DNA of 64,000 nt from contig CP098528.1 of NCBI GenBank assembly GCA_030440445.1, forward strand, positions 3,100,001-3,164,000. Reading direction: 5' to 3'. The notes beneath the pieces are model-generated. The model made no database searches, was not told the origin of the DNA, and saw only the letters and a program-made list of their open reading frames with translations. Shown in pieces: positions 16,232 to 24,300 of this stretch. Position numbers and translations under genes: made by a program. Every line of letters starts with the position of its first letter. Position 1 is the first letter of the stretch. This DNA comes from Halomonas sp. KG2. GTDB lineage: Bacteria > Pseudomonadota > Gammaproteobacteria > Pseudomonadales > Halomonadaceae.

Positions 16232-17125
16232 ATGCAGTACAGCATGCCGCCGCTTAGCGCCCTACGCGCCTTTGAAGCCACTGCCCGATTGGGTAGCGTG
16301 ACCGCTGCCGCCGATGAGTTAAGCGTTACCCACGGCGCGGTTAGCCGCCAGCTTAAAAGCCTGGATGAGCACTTTGGTGTAGCACTATTCGCAAAAGCAG
16401 GCCGTGGGCTGGTGCTGACTCACCATGGTGAGCAACTGCAAAGCGGCGTGGGCGAGGCATTTAGCAAACTGCGCAATAGTTGCGCAGCACTCAAGCGTGA
16501 CGTGGAAGAAGCGCCCTTTACTCTGGCCTGCCCCGGCAGCCTGCTAGCGCGCTGGCTAATTCCCCGCCTGGATCGCCTGAACCAAGAGCTGCCGCGACTG
16601 AAGCTAAAAGTCGTGGTAAGTGACAGCGAACTGCCCGGTCAACAGGTAGATACCAGCGCCACCCTGGCGTTTATTGAACCGCCCTGGCCCGCGGATGTGG
16701 AGGTTATCGAGCTACTTCCCGAACAGATTTGCCCAGTAGCAAGCCCACTACTAGCCGCGCACATTGACCCAGCCAAGCCAGAATCGTTATTTGCCAACAA
16801 GCTGTTAGTGACCGCTTCACGTCCCCAGGCGTGGCCACAGTGGGCGAGCGCCAAAGGGCTGGAGCAACGTGTATTGGAAGATGCCCTTCAACAGGGCCAA
16901 GGGTTTGCCCATCTTTATTATCTGATTGAAGCAGCAGTGGCGGGCCTGGGCGTCGCAATAGCGCCCAAGCTACTGGTGGAAGACGATTTACGCAGCGGGC
17001 GGCTGGTGGCTCCCTGGGGGAGTATCGAAACACCCGCCCGTCTCTGCCTATGGCTGCCGGAACAAACCAACAGCCGCCGCAGCGAACCACTGGCAAAGTG
17101 GCTTAAGCAGGCACTCAGCGAGTGA
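16232..17125 (+). CDS. trpI: LysR-family regulator, TrpI-like
   Basis: A 297-residue LysR protein. Residues ~5-65 are the helix-turn-helix (LSALRAFEATARLGSVTAAADELSVTHGAVSRQLK). The rest is the effector domain, with TLACPGSLLARWLIPRL, characteristic of the GcvA/TrpI branch. Divergent location from trpBA is the classical TrpI arrangement, in which indoleglycerol phosphate is the co-activator. This supports the symbol, although close GcvA-like paralogues exist. A GGAATAAGC segment precedes the ATG, so the ribosome site is weak. The start may alternatively be the ATG four codons later. Confidence 0.8.
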   Translation: MQYSMPPLSALRAFEATARLGSVTAAADELSVTHGAVSRQLKSLDEHFGVALFAKAGRGLVLTHHGEQLQSGVGEAFSKLRNSCAALKRDVEEAPFTLACPGSLLARWLIPRLDRLNQELPRLKLKVVVSDSELPGQQVDTSATLAFIEPPWPADVEVIELLPEQICPVASPLLAAHIDPAKPESLFANKLLVTASRPQAWPQWASAKGLEQRVLEDALQQGQGFAHLYYLIEAAVAGLGVAIAPKLLVEDDLRSGRLVAPWGSIETPARLCLWLPEQTNSRRSEPLAKWLKQALSE

Positions 17126-17275
17126 TCCCCAGCCTTAATGGGAGGCTCCGTCTCCGTTCGCGGATGCCTCATTTACTCGTCCCTCGCAAGATTCGTTACC
17201 CCGCGCAACATAATCCAAACTATTGAATTTTATTATGTTGTAGCGCGGTTTAAGCGTCACCGCACCCGCGGGAGG

Positions 17276-17878
17276 CTACACAAATGCCGTCTGCTGAAAA
17301 CTATCTCTGGCAATTACTGCGGCATGCCACGCTTTGAGCTGTGGGTACGCTTCCTTCCAGTGCACTTCTGGCAACCTGAAAGACACGTACTCTAGTGCAA
17401 CAGCACAGGCGATTTCACCAAGCGTCATCGATGGCGCCAGCTGACTTTCGTGGAGTTCACTGTTCAGTTGTTCGGTTATTCGCTGCATGGCTCGCTGGCG
17501 CCTTCGCCCAAGCTCACTGCGATCAATCTCAGCGCCATAATGTTTTCTGGCGATAACGGTTGTAAACGCAACATCCATAAGATTCTGACCAAGCCCCGCT
17601 AGATGCAGCACATTCGCTAATCGGGCTTGGGGAATCATAGGCGAGTGAGAACTGACGCTATCAAGATAAACAGCAATCAACATCGACTCGCTAAGTGTTG
17701 TGCCTTCGTCTGTCACTAGCGCTGGAATTCGCCCGGCGGGATTAGCTTCTAGCAGCGCTTGGTCGTCTGCCCAAGGGTCGCACCAGCGCAATGTAACGTC
17801 ATCCACCAGATCCTTCTCAAGTAAGATGATCCGCGCTAGGCGCGCATAGGGTGAGGTTGCGTTGAGAAAAAGCTGCAT
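17276..17878 (-). CDS. glutathione S-transferase-family protein
   Basis: A 200-residue protein. Residues ~1-75 form a thioredoxin-like N-terminal domain (MQLFLNATSPYARLARIIL, with the serine of SPYAR in the typical glutathione-activating position, and IPALVTDEGTTLSESMLIAVYL, containing the ES motif that binds glutathione). The rest is the all-helical C-terminal domain. The start overlaps the MFS stop by one base (TAATG), indicating translational coupling. The pair may export and detoxify the same class of compound. The substrate is unknown. Confidence 0.88.
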   Translation of the reverse strand: MQLFLNATSPYARLARIILLEKDLVDDVTLRWCDPWADDQALLEANPAGRIPALVTDEGTTLSESMLIAVYLDSVSSHSPMIPQARLANVLHLAGLGQNLMDVAFTTVIARKHYGAEIDRSELGRRRQRAMQRITEQLNSELHESQLAPSMTLGEIACAVALEYVSFRLPEVHWKEAYPQLKAWHAAVIARDSFQQTAFV

Positions 17879-19095
17879 TATGGCCTCCGGTTTTTAGTAG
17901 CGAGAGGAACAGTAGACAGGGAAACGTGGCGCTGCTGGTATCGACTCAGCAGCACCAGTACAAAGCCGCCTACCAATACCAGGCTGCTAATCACAAATAG
18001 CGGTGAATAAGTGCCCCAGGCTACATAGAGCGCCGACATCGCGTAGCCAGAAAACGCTTGAGCCGCGGCGAAAGCAGCAGTCGCTTGCCCCCAGAGCTTT
18101 TTGTGGGCAGCGGGGCCGACCAATTCGGCCAGTCGCCCAGAGGTCAGCGCAACAATACCTGGGATCAGCGCGCCCACCACGAACGAGGAAACTGACTGAC
18201 TAAGCGGTGCAAGTGAAAATACGGGCAGGGCCACAGCGGCAGCCTTGGCTAAAAAAGCGAGGGTTAAACCATGATGCCAACCCACTTTTCGCGCCAACGC
18301 TCCTACCACCAGTGGCCCGCACACAGCGCCCAAGCCGAAAATACCCCACTGCAGAGAAGCCGCTTGATGGCCTAAGGCATTTTCTCTGGCGAGATAATCC
18401 ACCCAAAATACGGTATGCGGAACAAACCCGACGGCATCCAGGGCATACGCCCCGATCACCAGTAGCACAGCGGCATTTATTCCTGCATACCCGGTCTGAC
18501 TTGTTGACTTTTCCTGACTGGCCAACGGCGGAGAGGAGAGCTGCGTAACGCCCCAGTCACATACCAGAGCAGCGGCAATACAGAGCAGGCCCAGCGTTGC
18601 CCAGGTAACCGTTAAGCTTAACTCCAGGAGCACAGGCACCACCGATGCGGAAAGCAGCGCACCGAAGCCAATGCCAGTAAACACCAAGGCACCGACACTC
18701 GTCCGCCTTTCCGGAGGCGTGGTCGAAAGAGCTAACGATGGGCCAACCACCATAAGGATGGCGCCAGCAATACCTGAGACTAATCGCCAAAAGAAAAACC
18801 AGCCAAAACTGCCTGCCCCTGCACAGAGAAAAAAGCTCAGTGCGATCGCTACGAAACTTGCCCCCATCACCGCGCGAACAGGAAAACGCTCACTTAGTGC
18901 GTGAGCAGACAACGCACCAATGAAGTAGCCGAGAAGATTAGCAGCCCCTAGATAAGCTCCTTGGCTGGCACTGAACCAGCCTTCTTGAATCAGTGCCGGT
19001 AATAGGGGTGTGTAGGCAAAACGTGCAATGCCTATTCCCGCCAAGGTGGCCATCACACCGGTCATCAGAGCAGGCAAGTCTTTGCTATTGATCAT
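17878..19095 (-). CDS. YbfB/YjiJ-family MFS transporter
   Basis: A 405-residue major facilitator protein with about 12 hydrophobic helices. It starts LMTGVMATLAGIGIARFAYTPLLPALIQEG, which is the diagnostic N-terminus of the YbfB/YjiJ group (GIARFAYTPLLP). Members are poorly characterised and are assumed to be exporters or sugar/organic compound transporters. It is the first gene of a pair with the glutathione S-transferase and is divergent from a LysR regulator 240 bases away, which would be its obvious controller. No TTG/GTG alternative start competes with the ATG at 19095. Confidence 0.88.
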   Translation of the reverse strand: MINSKDLPALMTGVMATLAGIGIARFAYTPLLPALIQEGWFSASQGAYLGAANLLGYFIGALSAHALSERFPVRAVMGASFVAIALSFFLCAGAGSFGWFFFWRLVSGIAGAILMVVGPSLALSTTPPERRTSVGALVFTGIGFGALLSASVVPVLLELSLTVTWATLGLLCIAAALVCDWGVTQLSSPPLASQEKSTSQTGYAGINAAVLLVIGAYALDAVGFVPHTVFWVDYLARENALGHQAASLQWGIFGLGAVCGPLVVGALARKVGWHHGLTLAFLAKAAAVALPVFSLAPLSQSVSSFVVGALIPGIVALTSGRLAELVGPAAHKKLWGQATAAFAAAQAFSGYAMSALYVAWGTYSPLFVISSLVLVGGFVLVLLSRYQQRHVSLSTVPLATKNRRP

Positions 19096-19211
19096 GTCGT
19101 ATCCTTACTAAATCGCTGTGCGGCAAAATTGGCAACAGGCGTATTTATCTGTAGCTTACCCACCCCAACAATTCTTTAGAAACGATTTATAATGATAGCC
19201 TCTATCTTTTT

Positions 19212-19319
19212 TTGAGATAGATCTTAAGATAGCTCTTGAGATGGCTCTTGAGATGGCTCTTAAAACAGTTTTTGAGATGGCTCTTAAAACAGCTCTTGAG
19301 ATAGCCCTTGAGACAGTGG
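19212..19319. repeat. nine tandem 12-bp units in front of a LysR gene
   Basis: Nine consecutive 12-base units with consensus TTGAGATGGCTC fill 108 bases between the MFS gene and LysR gene. Variants read TTGAGATAGATC, TTAAGATAGCTC, TTAAAACAGCTC and TTGAGATAGCCC; units 3, 4 and 6 are identical. The 12-base length keeps a reading frame, and one frame from the ATG at 19241 to the TAA at 19325 encodes repeating M-A-L-E/K tetrads. There is no ribosome site, so I do not call it a gene. The array ends 19 bases before the LysR start codon and could influence promoter spacing or mRNA structure. Repeat number may vary between strains. Confidence 0.85.
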
Positions 19320-19338
19320 CCATTTAAGGGAGATGGGC

Positions 19339-20208
19339 ATGCAATTTAAATCATTGCGGCTATTTATGGCGGTGGCAGAAACCGGTAGCTTTATGGCTGC
19401 CGCAAAGCAGCTGCACACAGTGCAATCTAACGTGACCACGCATATCAAAAAACTTGAGGAGGAATTAGGCGTGCAGCTGGTTCATCGCGCGGGGGGCGTG
19501 CGTCTTACCTCTGCGGGGCTAGCGTTACTGGATTATGCAGAACGATTGCTGGCAGTACATGACGAAGCATTAATGCTGTTTCAAAGCGCAGAGAATGCAA
19601 CAGGCCAGCTGCGCTTGGGGTCGATGGAAACGACGATGGCGCTGCGCCTCCCCCCGATACTGGCGGCCTATCATGCTGACTTTCCAGAGGTTGATATGAC
19701 CTTGGCGACCGGCCCCACCGCCAGTTTGATCGAGAAGCTAATGGACGGTCAGGCGGATGGTGTGTTTGTGGCCGGCGCTATCGATCATCATCGCTATCAT
19801 TCGCTCAAAGTCTTCAGCGAACAGCTTGTGCTGGTAAGTTCAACTCCCATGACGAGCGCACCCAGCTCTGAAGAACTACTGACAGCAACGTTTCTCGCAT
19901 TTCGCCAGGGATGTAGTTACCGGCAACGTATCGAACTGCTGCTGGCATCTCAAGGAATTAATGCCGTGCGGGTTTTTGAGTTTGGCACGCTAGACGCCAT
20001 GCTTGGTTGCGTAGCAGCCGGGATGGGATATACCGTGCTGCCACGTATTATCATTGAAGCGCACCAGCACCGCTTCGGCATTCACGCGATGGAACTACCC
20101 TCCGCCATTGCCAATATCGATACCTATTTTGTCACATCGGAACCCGCTACTTGGTCGCCCGCCTTAGCCCGTTTTGTCGATACGTTACACCAGCAAGCCA
20201 GGCTATAG
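19339..20208 (+). CDS. LysR-family transcriptional regulator
   Basis: A 289-residue regulator with the helix-turn-helix at residues ~3-60 (FMAVAETGSFMAAAKQLHTVQSNVTTHIK) and an effector domain ending in MLGCVAAGMGYTVLPR. Start choice: GGGAG (19328-19332) lies well spaced for the ATG at 19339, but only two bases before the upstream ATG at 19333, so 19339 is preferred. It is divergent from the MFS-GST pair and separated from it by the 12-bp repeat array, and probably controls that pair. Effector unknown. Confidence 0.9.
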   Translation: MQFKSLRLFMAVAETGSFMAAAKQLHTVQSNVTTHIKKLEEELGVQLVHRAGGVRLTSAGLALLDYAERLLAVHDEALMLFQSAENATGQLRLGSMETTMALRLPPILAAYHADFPEVDMTLATGPTASLIEKLMDGQADGVFVAGAIDHHRYHSLKVFSEQLVLVSSTPMTSAPSSEELLTATFLAFRQGCSYRQRIELLLASQGINAVRVFEFGTLDAMLGCVAAGMGYTVLPRIIIEAHQHRFGIHAMELPSAIANIDTYFVTSEPATWSPALARFVDTLHQQARL

Positions 20209-20213
20209 ACTCT

Positions 20214-21140
20214 TCATCCCTTCTGAACAATCAAGGATGCGTCTACACCGTTCGCCAAAGATTCTGTTTCGGCAATTTCGATCAGCCGGCGTACCGCCGA
20301 CAACCCTGAATCCCTTCGCCACACAAGCATCAGAGGCAAAGCCAGCTTGAGATCCTCCAAACGATGGCTTACCACGCCTTCTGGTGCCCCAGCCATGGTC
20401 ATGGCCGGTAAAATACTGCAGCCCATGCCAGCAGCCACCAAACACAACATAGTAGCGTTGTCAGTTCCCTCCTGCACCACATGAGGCGTGAACCCCGCTC
20501 GCTGAAAAGAGTGAATCAGCTTGTCGTGATAGACCGGGGTGGCGCTGCGGTCAAACCAGATAAAATTCTCGTCATTGAGTTCGGCTAGGTATCGCGGCGG
20601 GTGGCGCGCTAGGCGTGAGGTGGCACTGGTAACCAATACTAGATGATCTTCATACAAACAATGGCTACAGAGGCTGTCATCGTCTTCCGGAGGGAAGAAC
20701 AACATGCCAGCATCCAGCCTCCCTCGGCGAATTGCATCGACCTGAGGCCCCGAAAGCAGCGACTCCACCTTCAGCGTGACCTCGGGATATTGCTCGCGGA
20801 AACGGTTGAGCAAACCGATTATCTGCGGTACCCATAAATGCATCACCGTCACCCCTAGACGCAACTCACCGAATTGACCGTCGGCGATGCGTCGTGCATT
20901 GCGTTTGGCCTGTTCGAATTCGCCAAGTAAACGCCGGGTATCACGGTAGAACGATTCGCCTGCGGCGGTCAGGCGAACGCCATGCCGTGAACGAGTCAGC
21001 AACGTGGTACCGACCTCATCTTCAAGCAGCAGCAATTGACGCGATAGGGCTGGCTGAGCAAGTGGTATCCGTCGTGCTGCTGAGGAGATAGCTCCCTCCT
21101 CTACGACGGTCTGAAAATATTTTAAGCGTTTGAAGTCCAT
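20214..21140 (-). CDS. LysR-family regulator of the M20/symporter operon (predicted)
   Basis: A 308-residue LysR protein. The N-terminus MDFKRLKYFQTVVEEGAISSAARRIPLAQPALSRQLLLLEDEVG is a full helix-turn-helix plus start of the linker helix. Then LRLGVTVMHLWVPQIIGLL begins the effector domain and VAAGMGCSILPAM closes it. I start at 21140; the frame runs 17 codons further without resemblance. It is divergent from an M20 hydrolase and a DUF3311/SSS pair and probably responds to the compound those genes take up and hydrolyse. It converges tail-to-tail with the previous LysR gene, with only five bases between the stops. Confidence 0.9.
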   Translation of the reverse strand: MDFKRLKYFQTVVEEGAISSAARRIPLAQPALSRQLLLLEDEVGTTLLTRSRHGVRLTAAGESFYRDTRRLLGEFEQAKRNARRIADGQFGELRLGVTVMHLWVPQIIGLLNRFREQYPEVTLKVESLLSGPQVDAIRRGRLDAGMLFFPPEDDDSLCSHCLYEDHLVLVTSATSRLARHPPRYLAELNDENFIWFDRSATPVYHDKLIHSFQRAGFTPHVVQEGTDNATMLCLVAAGMGCSILPAMTMAGAPEGVVSHRLEDLKLALPLMLVWRRDSGLSAVRRLIEIAETESLANGVDASLIVQKG

Positions 21141-21276
21141 CTCATTCCCATTGAATGACACGCCGTGGCTCTTTCCATCCAATATAAGCATGGAAAGCTA
21201 ATAAAAAAACTATTTTCTCTATGCCACCGAAACAACCAAGATGAATTGGCCCATCCAACAACTATGCGAATCAACT

Positions 21277-22470
21277 ATGACAGAATTCATCAACCCAAAT
21301 TTCTTCGAGCGCCATCACGCCGAACTGACCCAGATGCGGCACGAGTTGCATCGTCACCCAGAGCTAGGGTTTCAGGAACATGCCACGGCTAAGCGCATCG
21401 CTGAAGAACTAGAACGTCTCGGTTTGACCTTTGAAACTGGTATCGGCAAAACCGGTATCGTTGCGACTATCCTCGGTGATCAGCCCGACAATGGACGCCA
21501 GATTGGTCTGCGCGCCGACATGGACGCCCTGCCGATCCAGGAGCTTAGCGAGCACAACCACACATCCGAAGTACCCGGCCGAATGCATGCCTGCGGCCAT
21601 GATGGTCACACGACCCTACTGCTTGGCGTGGCCCGCTATCTGGCTGAACACCGCAACTTCGCTGGCACTATTCACCTGATCTTTCAGCCCGCAGAAGAAG
21701 GCTTAGGTGGTGGCCGCGCAATGGTCGAGGAGGGTTTATTCGAGCGCTTTCCTATGCAGGCAATCTACGCCCTGCACAACTGGCCTTCTCTGCCTGCTGG
21801 CCAAGTGGCCGTCCGCTCAGGAGCAATCATGGCAGCCACCGATCGGCTCGATATCCGCGTACGCGGAAAAGGGGGCCATGGAGGCGTCAATCCTCACCTA
21901 TCGACAGATCCTGTGCGTATGGCGGGCGCCCTGATTCAAAATCTACACTCCGTGGTCGCACGTGATATTAACCCTCTCTCCCCCGCGGCTCTCAGCCTAT
22001 GTGGATTGCAGGGGGGCGACATTGACGGCTTCGCTATTATTCCCGATGAAGTACGCATCAGCGGTACAGCACGAAGCCTTGATGCCGACACTCAGAATCA
22101 TATTGAGCATGCTGTTCGCCGTGTTTGTGAAGGGGTGGCCATTGCCCATGGCGGCGAAATTGAGGTCGACTATCAGCGCATATTCCCAGCGACGGTCAAT
22201 AGCGAGGCGGAAACCCGCCACGTGGAATCCTGTGTTGTGCAAACACTCGGCGAAGCAGCTCTAGTGCGCGACGTCGACCCTAGCCTTGGCGGCGAAGATT
22301 TCTCCTTCATGCTGCAGCGTTGCCCAGGAGCCTACTTCTTCCTCGGTACAGCCAAGGATGAGGCCACCGCGCCACTACACAACGCTCGTTACGACTTTAA
22401 CGACGACATTATTCCCACTGGTTGCCAACTGCTGGTGGCAATCGGCCTCGGCGCACTCGCCGCCGCCTGA
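21277..22470 (+). CDS. M20-family amidohydrolase / metallopeptidase
   Basis: A 397-residue enzyme of the hippurate hydrolase/IAA-amino acid hydrolase group. Metal-binding features: HACGHDGHTTLLLG (around residue 105), the EEGLGGG segment with the catalytic glutamate and following metal-ligand glutamate (around 145), and a final GGEDFSFMLQRCPG, typical of the group. The dimerisation domain carries GKGGHGG with the conserved histidine. It would hydrolyse an N-acyl amino acid or peptide-like amide in the cytoplasm. No clear ribosome site separates the ATG at 21277 from the ATG at 21241; I chose the former because family alignments begin there. It is followed by a transporter pair, so uptake and hydrolysis are likely coupled. 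Confidence 0.9.
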   Translation: MTEFINPNFFERHHAELTQMRHELHRHPELGFQEHATAKRIAEELERLGLTFETGIGKTGIVATILGDQPDNGRQIGLRADMDALPIQELSEHNHTSEVPGRMHACGHDGHTTLLLGVARYLAEHRNFAGTIHLIFQPAEEGLGGGRAMVEEGLFERFPMQAIYALHNWPSLPAGQVAVRSGAIMAATDRLDIRVRGKGGHGGVNPHLSTDPVRMAGALIQNLHSVVARDINPLSPAALSLCGLQGGDIDGFAIIPDEVRISGTARSLDADTQNHIEHAVRRVCEGVAIAHGGEIEVDYQRIFPATVNSEAETRHVESCVVQTLGEAALVRDVDPSLGGEDFSFMLQRCPGAYFFLGTAKDEATAPLHNARYDFNDDIIPTGCQLLVAIGLGALAAA

Positions 22471-22518
22471 ACGAGGCCTGCTCTACTACCGATAACACCA
22501 CAATAACGAGGTATGCAT

Positions 22519-22743
22519 ATGAAATCCCGGCCCTCGCTTCCCCCTAGGGGATTGCTGATTTACTTCACTATCTGTGCGCTGGCGATGATCTGGCCTGGCG
22601 CATTAGTGGCCAACCGCATCGAACCGATGGTGATTGGCTTGCCCTTCTTCATGTTCTGGTACGTCGCTTGGGTCTTTGCCCTATTTGTGGGGCTAGTGAT
22701 TGCCTATCGTCACGATGCCGCGCAGGAGGTGAACGATGAGTGA
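22519..22743 (+). CDS. DUF3311 small membrane protein, symporter partner
   Basis: A 74-residue protein with two membrane helices (LLIYFTICALAMIWPGALVAN and LPFFMFWYVAWVFALFVGLVIAY). This matches DUF3311, which is nearly always encoded immediately before a sodium:solute symporter, as here. It overlaps the next start by eight bases. GAGG lies about seven bases before the ATG at 22519; the ATG at 22513 is too close to it. A role as a small symporter subunit is inferred from context. Confidence 0.85.
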   Translation: MKSRPSLPPRGLLIYFTICALAMIWPGALVANRIEPMVIGLPFFMFWYVAWVFALFVGLVIAYRHDAAQEVNDE

Positions 22744-24211
22744 TTCACTGCTGATCACTACCATCACCCTAGCCTATCTACTGATCGTTCTGGCGGTAGG
22801 CCTGCGAGCAAGACATAACCAGAGCTCTTCTCTGGAAGGCTACGTCGCTGGTGGGCGCCACATGGGGCTACTGGTGCTGTTTTTCATTCTTGGAGCGGAG
22901 ATATTCTCTGCTTTCGCCTTTCTTGGAGCCCCTGGCTGGGCCTACAGCAAGGGAGCACCGGCACTCTATATCATCGCCTACCTAGCGCTCGCTGTGATTG
23001 TATGGTGGTTAATCGCTCCATATATTTCGCGGCTTGGCCGCCGCCATGGCTTCCTGACCCAGGCAGAGTTCCTCTCCGCCTGTTATCCAACTCGGGGTAA
23101 TCTGCTGGGGTTGTTCATCGGTGTGGTCAGCGTACTGGCGATGATCCCCTACCTAACCATTCAGATCGCTGGTGCAGGGCTGCTCTTCGAGGCGGCAACC
23201 TCAGGCACCATTCCGTTCTGGCTCGGCAGCTTACTAGCCTGTGGCGTGGTGGCGGCCTATGTCTACGCGAGCGGCTTACAAGGCATCGGCTGGACCAACC
23301 TGCTTCAGGGCGTGATGATGGTGGGCGTCGCGTGGTTCCTAGGCTTAGCAACGGCCGACCAGTTCTTCGGCGGAGTTGGCGAGATGTTCCGCGAGCTGCA
23401 GCGCGAAGCGCCGGAATACCTAACCATGCCCGGTGCTGGCGGCATGGGCTGGGGCGCCTTCTCCACAGCAATCCTGGTTAGTGCCCTAGGTTGCGTAATG
23501 TGGCCGCACATTTTCATGAAGTTTTATAGTGCGCGCAGTGAGCGAACCCTCAAACAGGTGTTCGTGCTCTACCCACTTTATAGCTATCTGCTGGTGCCAT
23601 TGCTGATTATCGGCTTCGCTGGAGTTTTACTACTGGAAGATAGCCCACTCGACTCCGCCGATCGCGTGTTGTTGACGTTAGTGGTCGAGCTAGCTGACTT
23701 CCCAGCGTGGCTGATCGGTATAGCACTCTCCGGCGCGCTAGCCGCGGCAATGTCTACGGCTGCCAACTTGGCCCATACCTCCGCCACTATCCTGGTAAGA
23801 GACGTGGGTCAGCACCTGCCCGTGCTGCGTGGTATATCTGATGACAAGGCACTCAAACTGACTCGTTACGGTGTGGTGGTGATCTCCTTAGCGGCCTATC
23901 TGCTAGCCCTAGCCAATCCTGGCTCATTGGTTGGCCTGTTACTAGGCGCCTATGGCATCGTGGTGCAGTTGCTACCAATGCTGCTTGGTGCACTATTTTG
24001 GCGGCGAGCCTCACGCACTGGCGCCTTTGCAGGTCTAGCAATAGGCGCGGCCCTAACCCTATTGTTCCAGTTTGGAGTCAGCACTCCATTCGGCTGGCAC
24101 GCTGGCTTCTGTGGTCTAGTCGTCAATACCGCCGTGTTCATCAGCGTGAGTCTCGTGACACACAGTTCATCATCGTACTCACCGGCCCAGGCTCTCAGTT
24201 CCAAAGGCTGA
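22736..24211 (+). CDS. sodium:solute symporter (SSS family) with DUF3311 partner
   Basis: A 491-residue protein with about 13 membrane helices. The SSS-typical ILGAEIFSAFAFLGAPGWAYSKG segment (around residue 50-75) is followed by a MAIPYL-type helix and AAAMSTAANLAHTSATIL (around 335-350), the Na+ site region of the fold. A strong AGGAGG lies before the ATG at 22736. With DUF3311 this is the usual organic acid/pantothenate-type symporter arrangement. Beside the M20 hydrolase, an N-acyl amino acid or carboxylate is a plausible substrate, but this is inference only. It ends at a strong terminator. Confidence 0.9.
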   Translation: MSDSLLITTITLAYLLIVLAVGLRARHNQSSSLEGYVAGGRHMGLLVLFFILGAEIFSAFAFLGAPGWAYSKGAPALYIIAYLALAVIVWWLIAPYISRLGRRHGFLTQAEFLSACYPTRGNLLGLFIGVVSVLAMIPYLTIQIAGAGLLFEAATSGTIPFWLGSLLACGVVAAYVYASGLQGIGWTNLLQGVMMVGVAWFLGLATADQFFGGVGEMFRELQREAPEYLTMPGAGGMGWGAFSTAILVSALGCVMWPHIFMKFYSARSERTLKQVFVLYPLYSYLLVPLLIIGFAGVLLLEDSPLDSADRVLLTLVVELADFPAWLIGIALSGALAAAMSTAANLAHTSATILVRDVGQHLPVLRGISDDKALKLTRYGVVVISLAAYLLALANPGSLVGLLLGAYGIVVQLLPMLLGALFWRRASRTGAFAGLAIGAALTLLFQFGVSTPFGWHAGFCGLVVNTAVFISVSLVTHSSSSYSPAQALSSKG

Positions 24212-24222
24212 CGCTTGGCTTT

Positions 24223-24283
24223 AACGCCCTCTCCTGGCTACGGGAATCCTGGCTACCGAGGTCCTGGCTACGGAGAGGGCGTT
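24223..24283. terminator. bidirectional terminator containing three 15-bp tandem repeats
   Basis: A perfect 12-bp inverted repeat (AACGCCCTCTCC at 24223-24234, its complement at 24272-24283) lies between two convergent genes. The loop holds three 15-base tandem units that begin TCCTGGCTAC at 24232, 24247 and 24262. The stem is GC-rich but no long T-tract follows in either direction, so it may act as a stabiliser of mRNA ends as well as terminator. Confidence 0.6.
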
Positions 24284-24300
24284 GATGGCATCAATTAGAG

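Noticed and set aside
19241..19327. 28-residue repeat peptide as a real gene
   Set aside because: No ribosome site and explained by a 12-base repeat lacking stop codons; kept only as a finding.
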